Below the pieces are notes generated by a model. It ran no database searches. It saw nothing but the letters and a program-made list of their open reading frames with translations, and had not been told where the DNA came from. Below are positions 43,811 to 54,652 of a stretch of 64,000 bases of DNA, one piece after another. A program made the translations under genes and the position numbers. Numbering within the stretch: the stretch's first letter is position 1; each line of letters opens with the position of its first letter. Source of the stretch: Closterium sp. Naga37s-1 (lineage: Eukaryota > Streptophyta > Zygnematophyceae > Desmidiales > Closteriaceae); the NCBI GenBank assembly GCA_947471745.1, contig CANJKZ010000460.1, positions 487,001-551,000 of the forward strand, read 5' to 3'.

Positions 43811-45243
43811 ATTTGGGTGAGCTCACTAGCAGAATCAAGGGTAGAATACCACAAGGTATTTTGGAAGTAGGCTAACTTGTGCTCATGGGGAGTGATGAGA
43901 ATTGGGGAATTGCTGAGAGAAGCAAGTTATGTAGAGTTGTTGAAGAAAGCGGAGCTGGACAAGAGAAACCCTAGGTGAGAGGGTCTACAGAAGATTGAGA
44001 GTAGAGACCAAGTGCCCTGGGACAGGAGCTGCACTGGCTGGTGATTTGCCCTTCCGGGGGTTTCACCTTCCGGTCAGCGAAAATTACTTGCGAAGATGCT
44101 CGGAACTGGGTGTAGAAGAATGAGGAAGACCTCAACTGGTTAGATAAATAGCAGTGTATCAGTCACACGGGTCAAGACCAAGCAATTTGTTGATTGTATG
44201 TTTGTTATTGCTTCCTCTGGTTAGCCCCCGCTTCTTTTCTCCCACCCATCAGGTGAGGTTGGTGCGCAGTCCTCGAAACTCTCGAAGTGAGGAAACGACT
44301 GTCAGGGCGGGTCACACGAGCGCCCGCAGTTCATATACGAGTGTTCAGCCAGGTAAACTTCGGTTTAAAACGGTGAACCAAAAAACCGCTCCAAGTTGCA
44401 CAACATCGTACTTGACCGCTTCACTTCATGTGCGGAGGGCAACGGAGGAAGTAAGGACATAAAAGCCAGTGTGGGCAATTTGTTCCCCAACGAATAACCG
44501 TTCTCTTGTTGCTTTGTGTCAATCAACCAGTCACGAAGTCATCATGCGGCAACTTTCCTTTCACGGGCACACAAAACTTCTCTAGCCATGAGTTTTCCCC
44601 CCTTTTTACTGGCTGCTTTTGAGGGTTTGTTGGGCGGGGAATGTGGTCACCTTATCCCCTGGGGGGATGGAAGTCCCTCAAAGTTGCGCCCGGGGATAAG
44701 GTGGCTCGCTTGGGGCAATTCCAGTTTCCACCACACAACCCAAGCCTCGGTTTCAAATGATAACCTCCCTAAGTTAGCGAGAGTTGCGGCGCAAATCCTC
44801 GAACCCAGAAAAGTGGCTTCGACCAATCACCGATCAGATAGAGCTCGAACCACAAGCGAAATACAGTGGCACAAATTACTTGGTAAAGATGAATCAGTAA
44901 CGGAATACAAGAAAGTACTGAATTAAGACTACATCAAGGCATTCACATGAATGTACATATTCGATCAATTCCTACAAAAAATCCATCTACACAAAGTGCA
45001 AGGCCAACCCACTAACCGTCCACACTCCCCACCATGCAACCTCAAGGCTGCTTGACGGGAAATTATCAACAAAGATACACATGCAACGCAACCAACCACC
45101 CTCTCAAGCCTCTACACCATCAGCCTTATATGCAGGAAAAACCCATCCGCATCCCATACACTCACATCAACCTTTTAGACACAATGCACAGCACATGTAC
45201 CATACCACATCAACCAATCACAGCAGTCAATCCAGCTCAGGGC
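43811..45243. other. Intergenic region between Pumilio 3' end and the AP2 genes
   Basis: 1.43 kb with no recognised gene. It should contain the Pumilio 3' UTR (right) and the promoter of the 220-aa AP2 gene (left). Short open frames at 44154-44462 and 44516-44926 resemble nothing known. A perfect 11-bp inverted repeat (accttatcccc at 44649-44659 with its complement at 44692-44702) is the only structure noted. Confidence 0.6.
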
Positions 45244-47340
45244 TCAACCAACCACAGAGGAGTTCATCATGCCGCCAGCCTGTCCTGCCGCCCCTCCTGC
45301 ACCATTAGAAGCCGAGCCGCCAGACCTTGAACCCATCCCTGCAACGTTCCCTCCACCGGAAAAGCCTGCGCCAGTAAAACCTCCCCCAGCTGGACCCGCA
45401 TACGAGGGTGCCATCACCCGCTCTCTCTCCGCCCGAGATTGCATGCGGCCTGAGGGGAGGGAGTGGGGAGGGAGTGAGGAGGGTGTGGAGAGGGAGTGGA
45501 GAGGGAGTGGGGCAGAGAACGTGGAAAAGAGGAGCAGGAATTAGAGAAGTCTCAAGAGCCGCGTACGAGGGTGCCATCACCCTCTCTCTCTCCACCCGAG
45601 ATTGCATGCGACCTGAGGGGGGTGGGGTGGGGAGGGAGTGAGGAGGGAGTGGAGAGGGAGTGGCACTGGCACAACCCCTGCAACTGGCAGCTTCCCCAAA
45701 TGTGCAACAATGTGTTTTCCCCACATGCAAACTTCTTGAGTGCGTGCACATGCACATGCACATGCACATGCAGTGAAGGCAAGAATCACCCCTTGAAGCC
45801 ACTCTCACCTCCTGCTGCCAGCAGCTTTTCCATGCAAGCAACAATGTGCTTTCATATATATATAGTGTGTGTGTGTGCAGAGACACGCGAATGCACGCGT
45901 GCAATGATGATGTGCTTCCCAGAGGACCTCTTGAGCGGTTCGAGGGTTGGTGAACTTCTTGAGGGTGTGCAGATGCACTCGAATGCCCTTGTACATGTAA
46001 GTGGTCAAAGACTCACCTCCAGCAGCAAGCAGCTTCTCCATCGGCAGGTGGCAAGTACAAACATGAACTGGAAGAGCAGCCGGTCACACTGTGTGTTCAC
46101 TTGTACCATCGAGAGCACAGTAAGTGCAGACTTTGCAGTGCTGGTGCTGGCAACATTGGGAGCATGGTGAGAGCAGGTGCTGGTGCTGCCAGGCTTGAAA
46201 GTTCAAACCTGCCAGCACCAGCACTCATCGTGCTCTCCTATTTGCCAGCACTCACAGTTTCACAGTCCACTCTGCACCTTCAAACCTGCCAGCACCACAC
46301 TGCAGTCACCGAATGCGCCCCAGCACCATCTCCCTCTGCTCGTGGTCATAAACTCACCTCCAGCTGCCAGCAGTTTCTCAACACGAGCCACAATGTGCTT
46401 CCCGTAGGTGAACTTCTTGAGGGTGTGCAGATGCACACGAATGCGGCCCAGCACCATCTCCCTCTGCCCCTCGCTGCACGTCTCGAGGACCTTCTGCACC
46501 ACATAGTTACCAAACTGATCCTTCATCATTGCCTGGAGAGGAGGGGGGGGGGGGGGGGGGGGGAGTGAGGGAGAGTGGTGGAGAGGGGTGGAGATTGGGG
46601 GAGCACGAGGGATTGCCAGGGCATGAGAGTCTGCCCTCTGCCCCTCTGCCCATCGCTGCACATCTCAAGCACCTTTTGAGCGACATAGTTATTGAAGTGG
46701 TCCTTCACTACTAGTGTGCCTTGTTGTGCCCTAATGCACCCCACATACCTGAAGAGGCTCGTTCTCGTCATTCTGTCCCAGCATCTCAGACAGCAACAGC
46801 TGCTTCTGTGCCGGCCCGCCGTACTGCAGGCAAGCTTGTCTCTATGCACCCCTACTGTGCTGTGCCCACACACATACCTGCAGCGGCTCGTTCTCGTCTG
46901 TCCTCCCCAGCATTTCAGATAAGAGCAGCTGCTTCTGTGCCGGCCCGCCGTACTGCAGACATTTCTCAATCACGTTGGACGCGAACTTGTGCTGGCTCAT
47001 TGTCACTATCTGCCCCGCCAGCTTCGTTATAATCACGTTCCTCTCGTCCTCACTCCCATGCTCCAACACGTGCTGGCGGGAAGCAGAGTGTGGGAAGGCA
47101 GAGGGGGGGAAGGTGTGGAGGGGAGGGAGGGAGGGAGGTTGAGAAAGGATAGAGGGAGAGGGGGGAAGAAAGCGGAGAACAAGGCATCAGGGGTGGGTGG
47201 GGAAGAAGACCTCATGATGATCTACATCTGAAGCACAAGGCATCAAACAACACGCACGCACGCACGCACGCGCACACACACACACACACACGCACACACA
47301 CACACACACACACACACGCACGCACACACACACACACACA

Positions 47341-47399
<59 letters not shown>

Positions 47400-50300
47400 G
47401 CACACACACACACACACGCACTCGCAAGCCCAGCAACACCCACCTGCACCACGTAGTTGCCGTACTGGTCCTGGGCCAGCGCACAGGTAGACCGCATGAT
47501 CTCATCCATCACGCCCCTCTGCTTCTGCTCCTCCGTGCAATGCTCCAACACTCGCTGTGAGTCAGACCAGCAGGGGTTGCACAAGGAAACGCACAGATAT
47601 AAGCACAAGTGGACACATGTGAAACTGGATGTTTCAGTTCAGACGCACACCCATGCGGGTGGGTAGACAGCACAACGACTTGGCCGTAGAAGCTGTTGAC
47701 GATGGAGGCGATGTGAGCGGGCGGCACGCGCTCGATGCACTTCTGCTGGTGAGTGCACAAGCCTGCCTGGTGGGGTAGCTTACTCACCTGAAAGCCCCTC
47801 AACTCACCTGAAAGCCCCTCCACTCACCTGAAAGCCCCTCCACTCACCTGAAAGCCCCTCCACTCACCTGGATAACCCGGCACCCGTAGGGGTGGGTAGA
47901 CAGCGCCACAACTTGGCCATAGAAGCTGTTGACAATGGAGGCGATGTGGGCGGGCGGCACACAGGCCTGTCTTACTTCTGGGGAGAGCACCAGCCTACGC
48001 TTCAATCGAGGCTCCAACCTGTTTAATGGACATAAGACCTCCGCAGCCCACCTGTTTAACACTGAGAGCACCAGCCTACGCGTAAGCGAAAAGCATGCTC
48101 ACCTGGATAACCCGGCACCCGTAGGGGTGGGTAGACAGAGCCACGACTTGGCCGTAGAAGCTGTTGACGATGGAGGCGATGTGGGCGGGCGGCACACACT
48201 CGATGCACTTCTGAATGACGTGGTTGCCATTCTGATCCCGCACGCACCGCATCACACTTCCCTCAAGTTCGGCTATGATTTCAAGTTGCTGCGGCAGTGG
48301 CAGAACCTCCAGTGCCTGTTAGTATGGTATGTGGAGTGGAAGAGAAAGATCACAAAAGCAGCACACAAAACACTGGATGCACGACTTTTGGCTTCTGGCG
48401 ATTCCCAGGGACCAGATCAGCACACTCGGTGCACTTCTGAATGACGTGGTTGCCGTTCTGATCCCGCACACACCGCATCAAACCGCATCACACCGCCCTC
48501 GCGCTCTGCAATGGTCTCCAGCTGCTGTTCCGCAACGACTAGGCCGTAGAATTCTAAAAAAATCCCTGAAAAGTATGGGGAACATGGCATGTTGAACAGG
48601 AGGAGGGAAGATTTTTGTGTCGACTAAAATATCATCTCACCTCCAGTGTTTGATGGATAAGTATGGGGAAAAAAGTATGTTGAACAGGAAGAGGGAAGAG
48701 GAACAACCAGAACGCAACACACCCAATACACTGCTTTTGGTTTCTGGGCATTCTTTCTCCTTCGCTTCTCACCTCTCACTACCACTCATCTCTTCCCCCT
48801 TTCCCTCCGCCGCTTTCCCCACTCCCCCCGTTCCCTGCAACTCTCCCTCACTTTCTGTCACCCGGACCATACATCTGAAGCCCCAGCGCCAGCACATGCC
48901 CTTTCAACTCCTCTTCCCTTCCCTTCCTCTGACCACCAGCTTCCCCTAAGCCCCCCATCCCTCACCTTCTGAATGACCCGGCACCCATACATCTGAAGCC
49001 CCAGCGCCAGCACATGCCCCTTCAGTGTCACTTCAAGATAATTCAGCCCCTCAGCACTGCACCAAACCGCATTGGCACCACCACTCACCTTCTGAATGAC
49101 CCAGTACCCGTACATCTGAAGCCCCAGCGCCAGCACATGCCCCTTCAGGGTCTTCATCCAGCCTCTTTGCACCGCATCAAACCACATCGCACCATGCCCT
49201 TCCAATCCTTCCACCGCTCACCTTCTGAATGACCCGGCACCCATACATCTGAAGCCCCAGCGCCAGCACATGCCCTTTCAGCTCCGCTGCCAGTGCTGCC
49301 CTGTGCGAGTCCAGCCCATGCTCGAAAAACTGAGGGAGGAGGATGAACAAAGCGCAGAGAGAAGAGGGGGAAGGACGAGGGGTGGGGAGGAAGGTGCAAA
49401 AATACGGCCGTATTTTTTAATCTGGTCTACGATTTCTAACAGGAGCCTATTACACGTTACCATATTTTACGGTTGATTAAAAAAAAAACGACCTATTTTT
49501 GCACCTTGGTGGGAGGATGAGAGAGTGCAGACAGACATGCCCGAGCATGCCCTCTTGAGGGACGCAGCAGCACCTCACAGAACACACGCTGCTTCTCTCC
49601 TGCTCTCCTTATCTGCTCTGCATTTAACCCCCTCCCCCCCCCTCCCCTTCCTTCACTTTTCCACCCCCCTCTGACCCCACACACGCACCTTCTGAATCAC
49701 GTAGTTCCCAAACACGTCCGTCATAAGAGAGAGAGCGCGCGGCAGCACCTCACAGAACACCAGCTCTTTCTCTGCATCCGTGGCCATCTCGAGCTTCTGC
49801 TGGATGAACCGTGACCCGTGCTGGTCCGCACTGCACGTGACGCAGACAGAGAGGGACGGAAGGAAGAAGAGAGAAGCGTGGAGAAGAGAAGAGTGGGATA
49901 GGGGAAAGAGGTAATGCGGGAGAGAGCACGGGGCAGCACCTCACAGAACACCAGCTCCTTCTCTTCTCTGCATCCGTGGCCATCTCAAGCTTCTGCTGGA
50001 TGAAGCGCGACCCGTGCTGGTCCGCACTGCAAGTGAAGGAGATATAGAGACGAGAGAAGCGTGGGATGGAGGAAAGAGGTGGGTAACTCTCTAGCTGCTT
50101 CTGCCAAGGCAGCACCTCACAGAACACCAGCTCCTTCTCTGCATCCGGGCCATCTCGAGCTTCTGCTGAATAAACCGCGACCCGTGCTGGTTCGCACTGC
50201 AAGTGAAGGATATAAAAATACAGGCGAAGCATGGAAACAAGGGGAAAGAGATTGGTAGCTCTCTCGCTAGCCCCTGCTGGGGCAGCACCTCACAGAACAC

Positions 50301-52282
50301 CAGCTCCTTTTCTGCATCCGTGGCCATCTCAAGCTTCTGCTGAATGAACCGTCTGCCGTGCTGGTCCGCACTGGGAGCAGGCACAAGGAGAGGGACGGAG
50401 AAGAAACGTGTCCGAGCACCTCTGAGCACCACTCAGCAGCATGTGAGCACCGCACATCACACCAACGCACCTGAACTCCACCACGTGCCCGGCAATATCG
50501 CACAGCTCATAGCGCCTCGTCTTGTTCGCCTTAAACTCCTCCAAGAAACTCCCCGCTCCTCCTCCCCCTCCCCCTCCCGCTCCTCCCCCTCCTCCGCCTC
50601 CTCCTCCTCCGCCTCCTCCCCCACCGCCGTTACCGCCCCCTCTGCTCCCGCCTCCGCCTCCTCCCCCGCCGCCTCCCCCTCCGCCCCCCCCTCCGCCACC
50701 CATTCGTTCAGATTCAGCCAGGTGGGATGAATGGTGGTGATGCTGCTGCTGCTGGTGATGGTGCTGATGCTGATGCTGATGCTGATGCTGATGCATTGAA
50801 TGGCCTCTTACCCCGCCCCCTCCCCCAGGCGAGCCCCTCAGTCCCCCACCTCCCCCTTTCTCCTCCCTCCTCCCGCTACCCCCTGCCCCTGCACCCCCGC
50901 CTGCTCCCCCCACACCGCCAATTCCACCCATGGCGTAACCTCCGCCCTTCCCCCCGCCTCCTCCGCCTCCCCCTGCCCCTCCGCCCATCATGCTTGCCCC
51001 GCCCCCAACCCCAGCTGGCCCCATTCCTCCCCCCATACCCCCCAGCCCTCCTTCAGCCAATAGGATCGATTCGTACAGATTCGCGTGGTGTCCGTGCTGG
51101 TGGTGCTGACTCAGCATGCTGCCCTGCTGATGTGGCAACATGCCACCTGGCACCACTCCTCCGCCCGTTCCTCCCCCACCACCACCAGCAGGAGATAAAG
51201 GCGGGTAGGGCATCACAGGGAGGAAGCTTCCTGGAGGGCTTCCATAGTACATCGGAGGGTTGTTGCTGTTGCCACCGTGCGGAGCGCCAGCTGGCAAACC
51301 CGCGCCGCGAGATCGTGCCACGTCAGCAGGGATCCCCATTGGCTGGCTGCCCCCGGGGAGATAAGCAGAGGGACCCGACCCCATACCCATACCCATACCC
51401 ATTCCCATCCCCATACCCAAGTTCATACCCATGCCCATTCCTCCTACTGCTGCCGCAGCAGCAGCAAGCCCACTAGCACTAGTGCCCCCACCACCATTCC
51501 CACCACCACCACTGCCGCCACCAGTCATACCCCCACCCATACCTCCTCCTCCAGTAAACCCTGCACCAGATAAGCCTCCCCCGCCCCCAGATACGCCCAG
51601 CCCAGATAAAACTGCGAGAATCTGCGCTCTGTACTGTGGGTGCATGGCTAGTAGGTGCTGCACTTCCAGGGGTAACATTGCATCAACAGCACTCCCCATA
51701 TTAGCACCCCCCATATTAGCACCCCCCATATTAGCACCAGTGTTACCACCACTACCCGTGCCCAAACCGGCAGTTGTACCTTCCCCTGATGCTGCCACCC
51801 CGATCCGCCTCACCCCGCCGCCCGCACTCACTGACTGCCCAATGCCACTGTTCATGCCAGCTGGGCCGGAAGCCCCACCACCAGCACCGCCGGCGGCGAA
51901 CTGGGCGGCTTCGCTTGGCAGATAGTGCTGCGCGTTGGCGTCTAGTGAAACAGTACCCCCACCACCATCGCCACCATCCGCTCCTGCAGTAGCAGCAGCG
52001 CCACCACCACCACCACCACCCCCACCTGCACCTCCTGACAGATAAAACCCGTTCGGAGCCCCTCCAGATAAACCTCCCCCGGGTAAGCCTCCCCCGCCAG
52101 GGGGAAGCGCCCCCGCGCCAGGGAGCCCGTGGGGGAAGCCAGGCGCGCCTGATACGCCAGCAAGGTGCGGGGGGAGGAAGGGGGAACCGGCGGAACTGGC
52201 GGAACCCGGCGGAAGGGGGAGAGATTCGTGTAGGAAGGCTGGGTAAGGGGGCGATCCTACCACGAACGATGCTGCGCCTGCT

Positions 52283-52316
<34 letters not shown>

Positions 52317-54652
52317 AGGTGGGGTTGGTTGCAGAGGAAGGGGGGAGGTATTGGAGATACGCTGGGTGGAGTGCGGTGGGGAGGTGTGACCAATGCGGAG
52401 CCCCTTGACCCATGTTCTGCTGTTGCTGCTGATGCTGCTGCAATAAGTGCTGCTGCTGATCTTTCTCCTGTTGCTGCTGCTGCTGTTGCTGTTGCTGCTG
52501 AAACTGCTGCTGCTGCTGCTGCCCCATTTGCTGCTGCTGCTGATACTGCTGCTGAAGTTGCTGCTGCATCTGCATCTGCTGCTGCTGCTGCTGTTGCTGC
52601 TGCCCTTCCGCCAATCGCAGTCCTTCAATCGCCGATGCCAGCTCAGCAGCGCTAGCCTGTCCCATTCCCCCTTCCCCCTGCCCGCCCATCATCCCAGGAC
52701 TAGCCGCCCGCGCAAACACCCCCGGGCCAGCCCCTCCCCTTCCCCCTCCGCCCGCTCCCCCCAACCCTCCCTCCCCACCGCCCAAACCCAGACCTACTCC
52801 AAAGGCTGGGGACTGCGCCCGAGGCAGACCGGCAGGTTTGGCAGCCGAAGCTGCCTGGGCCGCTGCTAGCTGCATCGCCAGCCCCGGACTAACCCTCCCC
52901 GCGACCAATCCGGGGGGGATAAGCGGAGTCCCCGAACGCGACCCTGCGCCAAGGAGCGGCGGAACGCTACTCGCGCCCCCTCCGCGCGTGTTCCCCGCGC
53001 CCCTTCCCCCCCCTCCGCCTGCGCCTCCGCCCGCCTGCAGCCCCGCGGTGAGCAGCGCGAGCTCGTGCCTGTGCGCGTCGTCAAGCTGCAGAGACGAGCG
53101 CGGGCGCCGCGGAAGGTCATTGGCGGAAGCGCTGAGGAAAGACGGTACCGCGGCGGCGGCAGCAGCGGCGGCGGCGGCGGTGGCGGCGTCCGCGGAATCG
53201 TCCGCGCCTGAGCGGCTGGCTGCGCGCTGAAGCGCGAAGATGGGGGAGGGCGTGCGGGGAAAGTCCTCCTGCAGAGCCGGGAACGGGGAAGAGGGGCGCG
53301 GAAGGTAAGGCGCGGAAGAATAGATCAAGACTTAACCACAACATATACAACAGTAAATACGCGTTATTGTGAGGGTACATTACTTGAGAGGCTAGAGGTT
53401 AACTAGACAGGCTAAACGTACAACTAACCTGAATAAGATCGACGAGGCTCTTAGGTCGATACGCCAACCCCGCAAATCCTCCGGCCCCAACCCCCGCTGC
53501 GCCCCATCTGTCCGCCACACCCTCGCCCCTCTCCGCGCCAGCTCCCCCCGCCCCCCCGCCTCCGCCTCCGCCGCCACCTCCGCCGGCGCCTGCGCTTGCG
53601 CCGGTGCCCTGCGCACTCCCGTCGCCGTTGTCCTGTCCCCCCGAAGTAAGCACATCCTCTAACAGACTCTCCATCTCTTCTCGATGAGTGGGGAGCGTGG
53701 AGGGCGGAAACAACAGATTGGACGACGAGGATCGCCCCGTTCGCAGCCCATGTCCGTCATCGAACGGTCGTAGCGAGCCCATCCCCGCGCCATCCTCCCC
53801 AAACACCCCCGCGCTGCCGTCTTGACCGAGCCCCGCGCGGATATCATACCCCCCCGCGCCCCCTTGCGCATACCCCCCTCCCCCGCTTTCCGCGCCTTCT
53901 CCGCCGCCGGGGAACTTCGGCGCACCCTCTCCGCCGAGCCCTAGCGCGGCGGAAGACTGTAACCGTTGCGCCAGGCGGTAAGTATCTCGGGAAATAAGCG
54001 GCGGCGGAAGGCGGGGGTTTAAGTGGTGGTTGCGGTAATAGTACTCTAAATAACCCGGATCGGCTCTTAAAGCATCCTCGTCCTGCAATCGATCTAGAAG
54101 CTTCCGCGCATCCCGCTGCTTCTGCAGCTGCTGCTGCTGTTGGATCTGCAGCTGAAGCTGAATCGCAGCGGCTGCTCCGCCACCGCCGCCGCCGCCGCCG
54201 CCGTCAGCCCCGGCACCGGGCTGATTCCCCAGGGCATCGGAGCCGAGAAATTGACGGTTGAAAGAAAACCCGGGGAAATTACCCATCGCAAAAATGGACC
54301 CTTCCACCGACGGCGGAGCGCTACCGCTCCTGTGGGGGTAGTCCCGCCCGCCATATCCCCCCGCCGCAGGCGCACCGCCAAAACCCTCCGGGCCTGCCAT
54401 TCCGCCTGCCATTCCGCCCGCCATAGCGCCCCCCCCAGCCCCCTGCTGGTCTCGCATCCCATACTGCGCTGCTAACGATGCGCCTGCTGACGCTGCAGAG
54501 CCGTCTCCCAGCCCCCCAGTCGTCCCCGATATAGACACTTGCTCGTAACGAGTCTGAGAAAACGGCACATTTCCCTCCCCGGTGCCCCGTAGGAGGAGCC
54601 CGAGCTCCTGTGCGACTTGCCGATCGTCTTCCGACGCCATCGGGAGATTCAT
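45244..54652 (-). CDS. PUM: Pumilio (PUF) RNA-binding protein, eight repeats (1723 aa)
   Basis: Sequence-specific 3' UTR binding protein that represses or destabilises mRNAs. Exons, 5' to 3': 53429-54652, 50471-53268, 49689-49830, 49222-49329, 48103-48315, 47444-47554, 46878-47072, 46358-46532, 45244-45449. Phases agree and give 1723 codons plus stop. The N-terminal part matches plant Pumilio: [56 protein letters not shown]. Exon 2 is mostly Ala/Gly/Gln/His low complexity, with poly-Q at 52400-52620. The PUM domain starts at [20 protein letters not shown] (~1310) and runs to about 1655. Repeat helices read SRFIQQ, NYVIQK, CRVIQK, NHVIQK, CRVIQR, NYVVQH, SNVIEK, NYVVQK, the classical code for UGUAUAUA. 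A Gly/Ser-rich tail ends NSSVVG. Starts at 54640 or 54742 are also possible. Confidence 0.95.
45421..46715 (-). repeat. Echoes in the last introns of Pumilio
   Basis: A head echo of exon 8 ([20 protein letters not shown]) lies at about 46639-46710. Tail echoes of exon 8 lie at about 45951-46035 ([11 protein letters not shown]) and 45805-45845. Head echoes of exon 9 ([16 protein letters not shown] and a shifted version) lie at about 45560-45620. A (TGCACA)n run at 45744-45772 and a TA/TG run at 45857-45878 sit among them. Confidence 0.78.
46540..46563. repeat. Poly-G tract of about 24 bases
   Basis: A near-pure G run on the plus strand (poly-C in Pumilio transcript sense) starts within ten bases of the exon 8 acceptor at 46533 and merges with its polypyrimidine tract. 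Confidence 0.88.
46750..46835 (-). repeat. Echo of Pumilio exon 7 tail
   Basis: Second copy of [17 protein letters not shown], here followed by QNDENEPLQ and a GTATGTG donor as in the real exon. It lies about 45 bp downstream of exon 7 (46878-47072). Use of this donor would keep the same phase. Confidence 0.9.
47250..47425. repeat. CA/GCAC alternating purine-pyrimidine tract in Pumilio intron 6
   Basis: About 170 bp of nearly uninterrupted (CA)n and (GCAC)n blocks. Strict purine-pyrimidine alternation over this length is a classical Z-DNA-forming type. It ends about 20 bp from the donor of exon 6 (47444). Confidence 0.92.
47660..48545 (-). repeat. Echoes of Pumilio exon 5 on both sides
   Basis: The real exon is 48103-48315. 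Tail echoes downstream at about 47872-47970 ([20 protein letters not shown] through GCRVIQ plus donor) and 47665-47765 ([20 protein letters not shown]) keep the reading frame. A run of near-identical ctcacctgaaagcccctcca units sits at 47786-47865. A head echo upstream at about 48428-48545 ([18 protein letters not shown]) has a small internal duplication that breaks its frame. Confidence 0.87.
48860..49150 (-). repeat. Three echoes of Pumilio exon 4 tail
   Basis: Copies of [20 protein letters not shown] plus donor lie at about 49087-49150 (YWVIQK), 48964-49035 (CRVIQK) and 48868-48905 (truncated). They are spaced ~120 bp apart downstream of the real exon (49222-49329), each with a GTGAG-type donor except the most distant. 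Confidence 0.88.
49930..50375 (-). repeat. Three echoes of Pumilio exon 3 head
   Basis: The real exon is 49689-49830. Copies of [20 protein letters not shown] lie upstream at about 49933-50030, 50112-50200 ([16 protein letters not shown], frame lost) and 50281-50372 ([20 protein letters not shown]). Each starts with an acceptor-like ..GCAG or CCAG and ends soon after VFCEVLP. Confidence 0.9.

Noticed and set aside
43626-43838. Single-exon small protein starting upstream of the 220-aa AP2 gene
   Set aside because: The segment is better explained as the first exon 43746-43810, whose phase fits the following AP2 exon exactly.
44516-44926. 136-codon plus-strand frame between Pumilio and the AP2 genes
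   Set aside because: No recognisable domain, partly formed by an inverted repeat, and no splice or codon pattern like the real genes.
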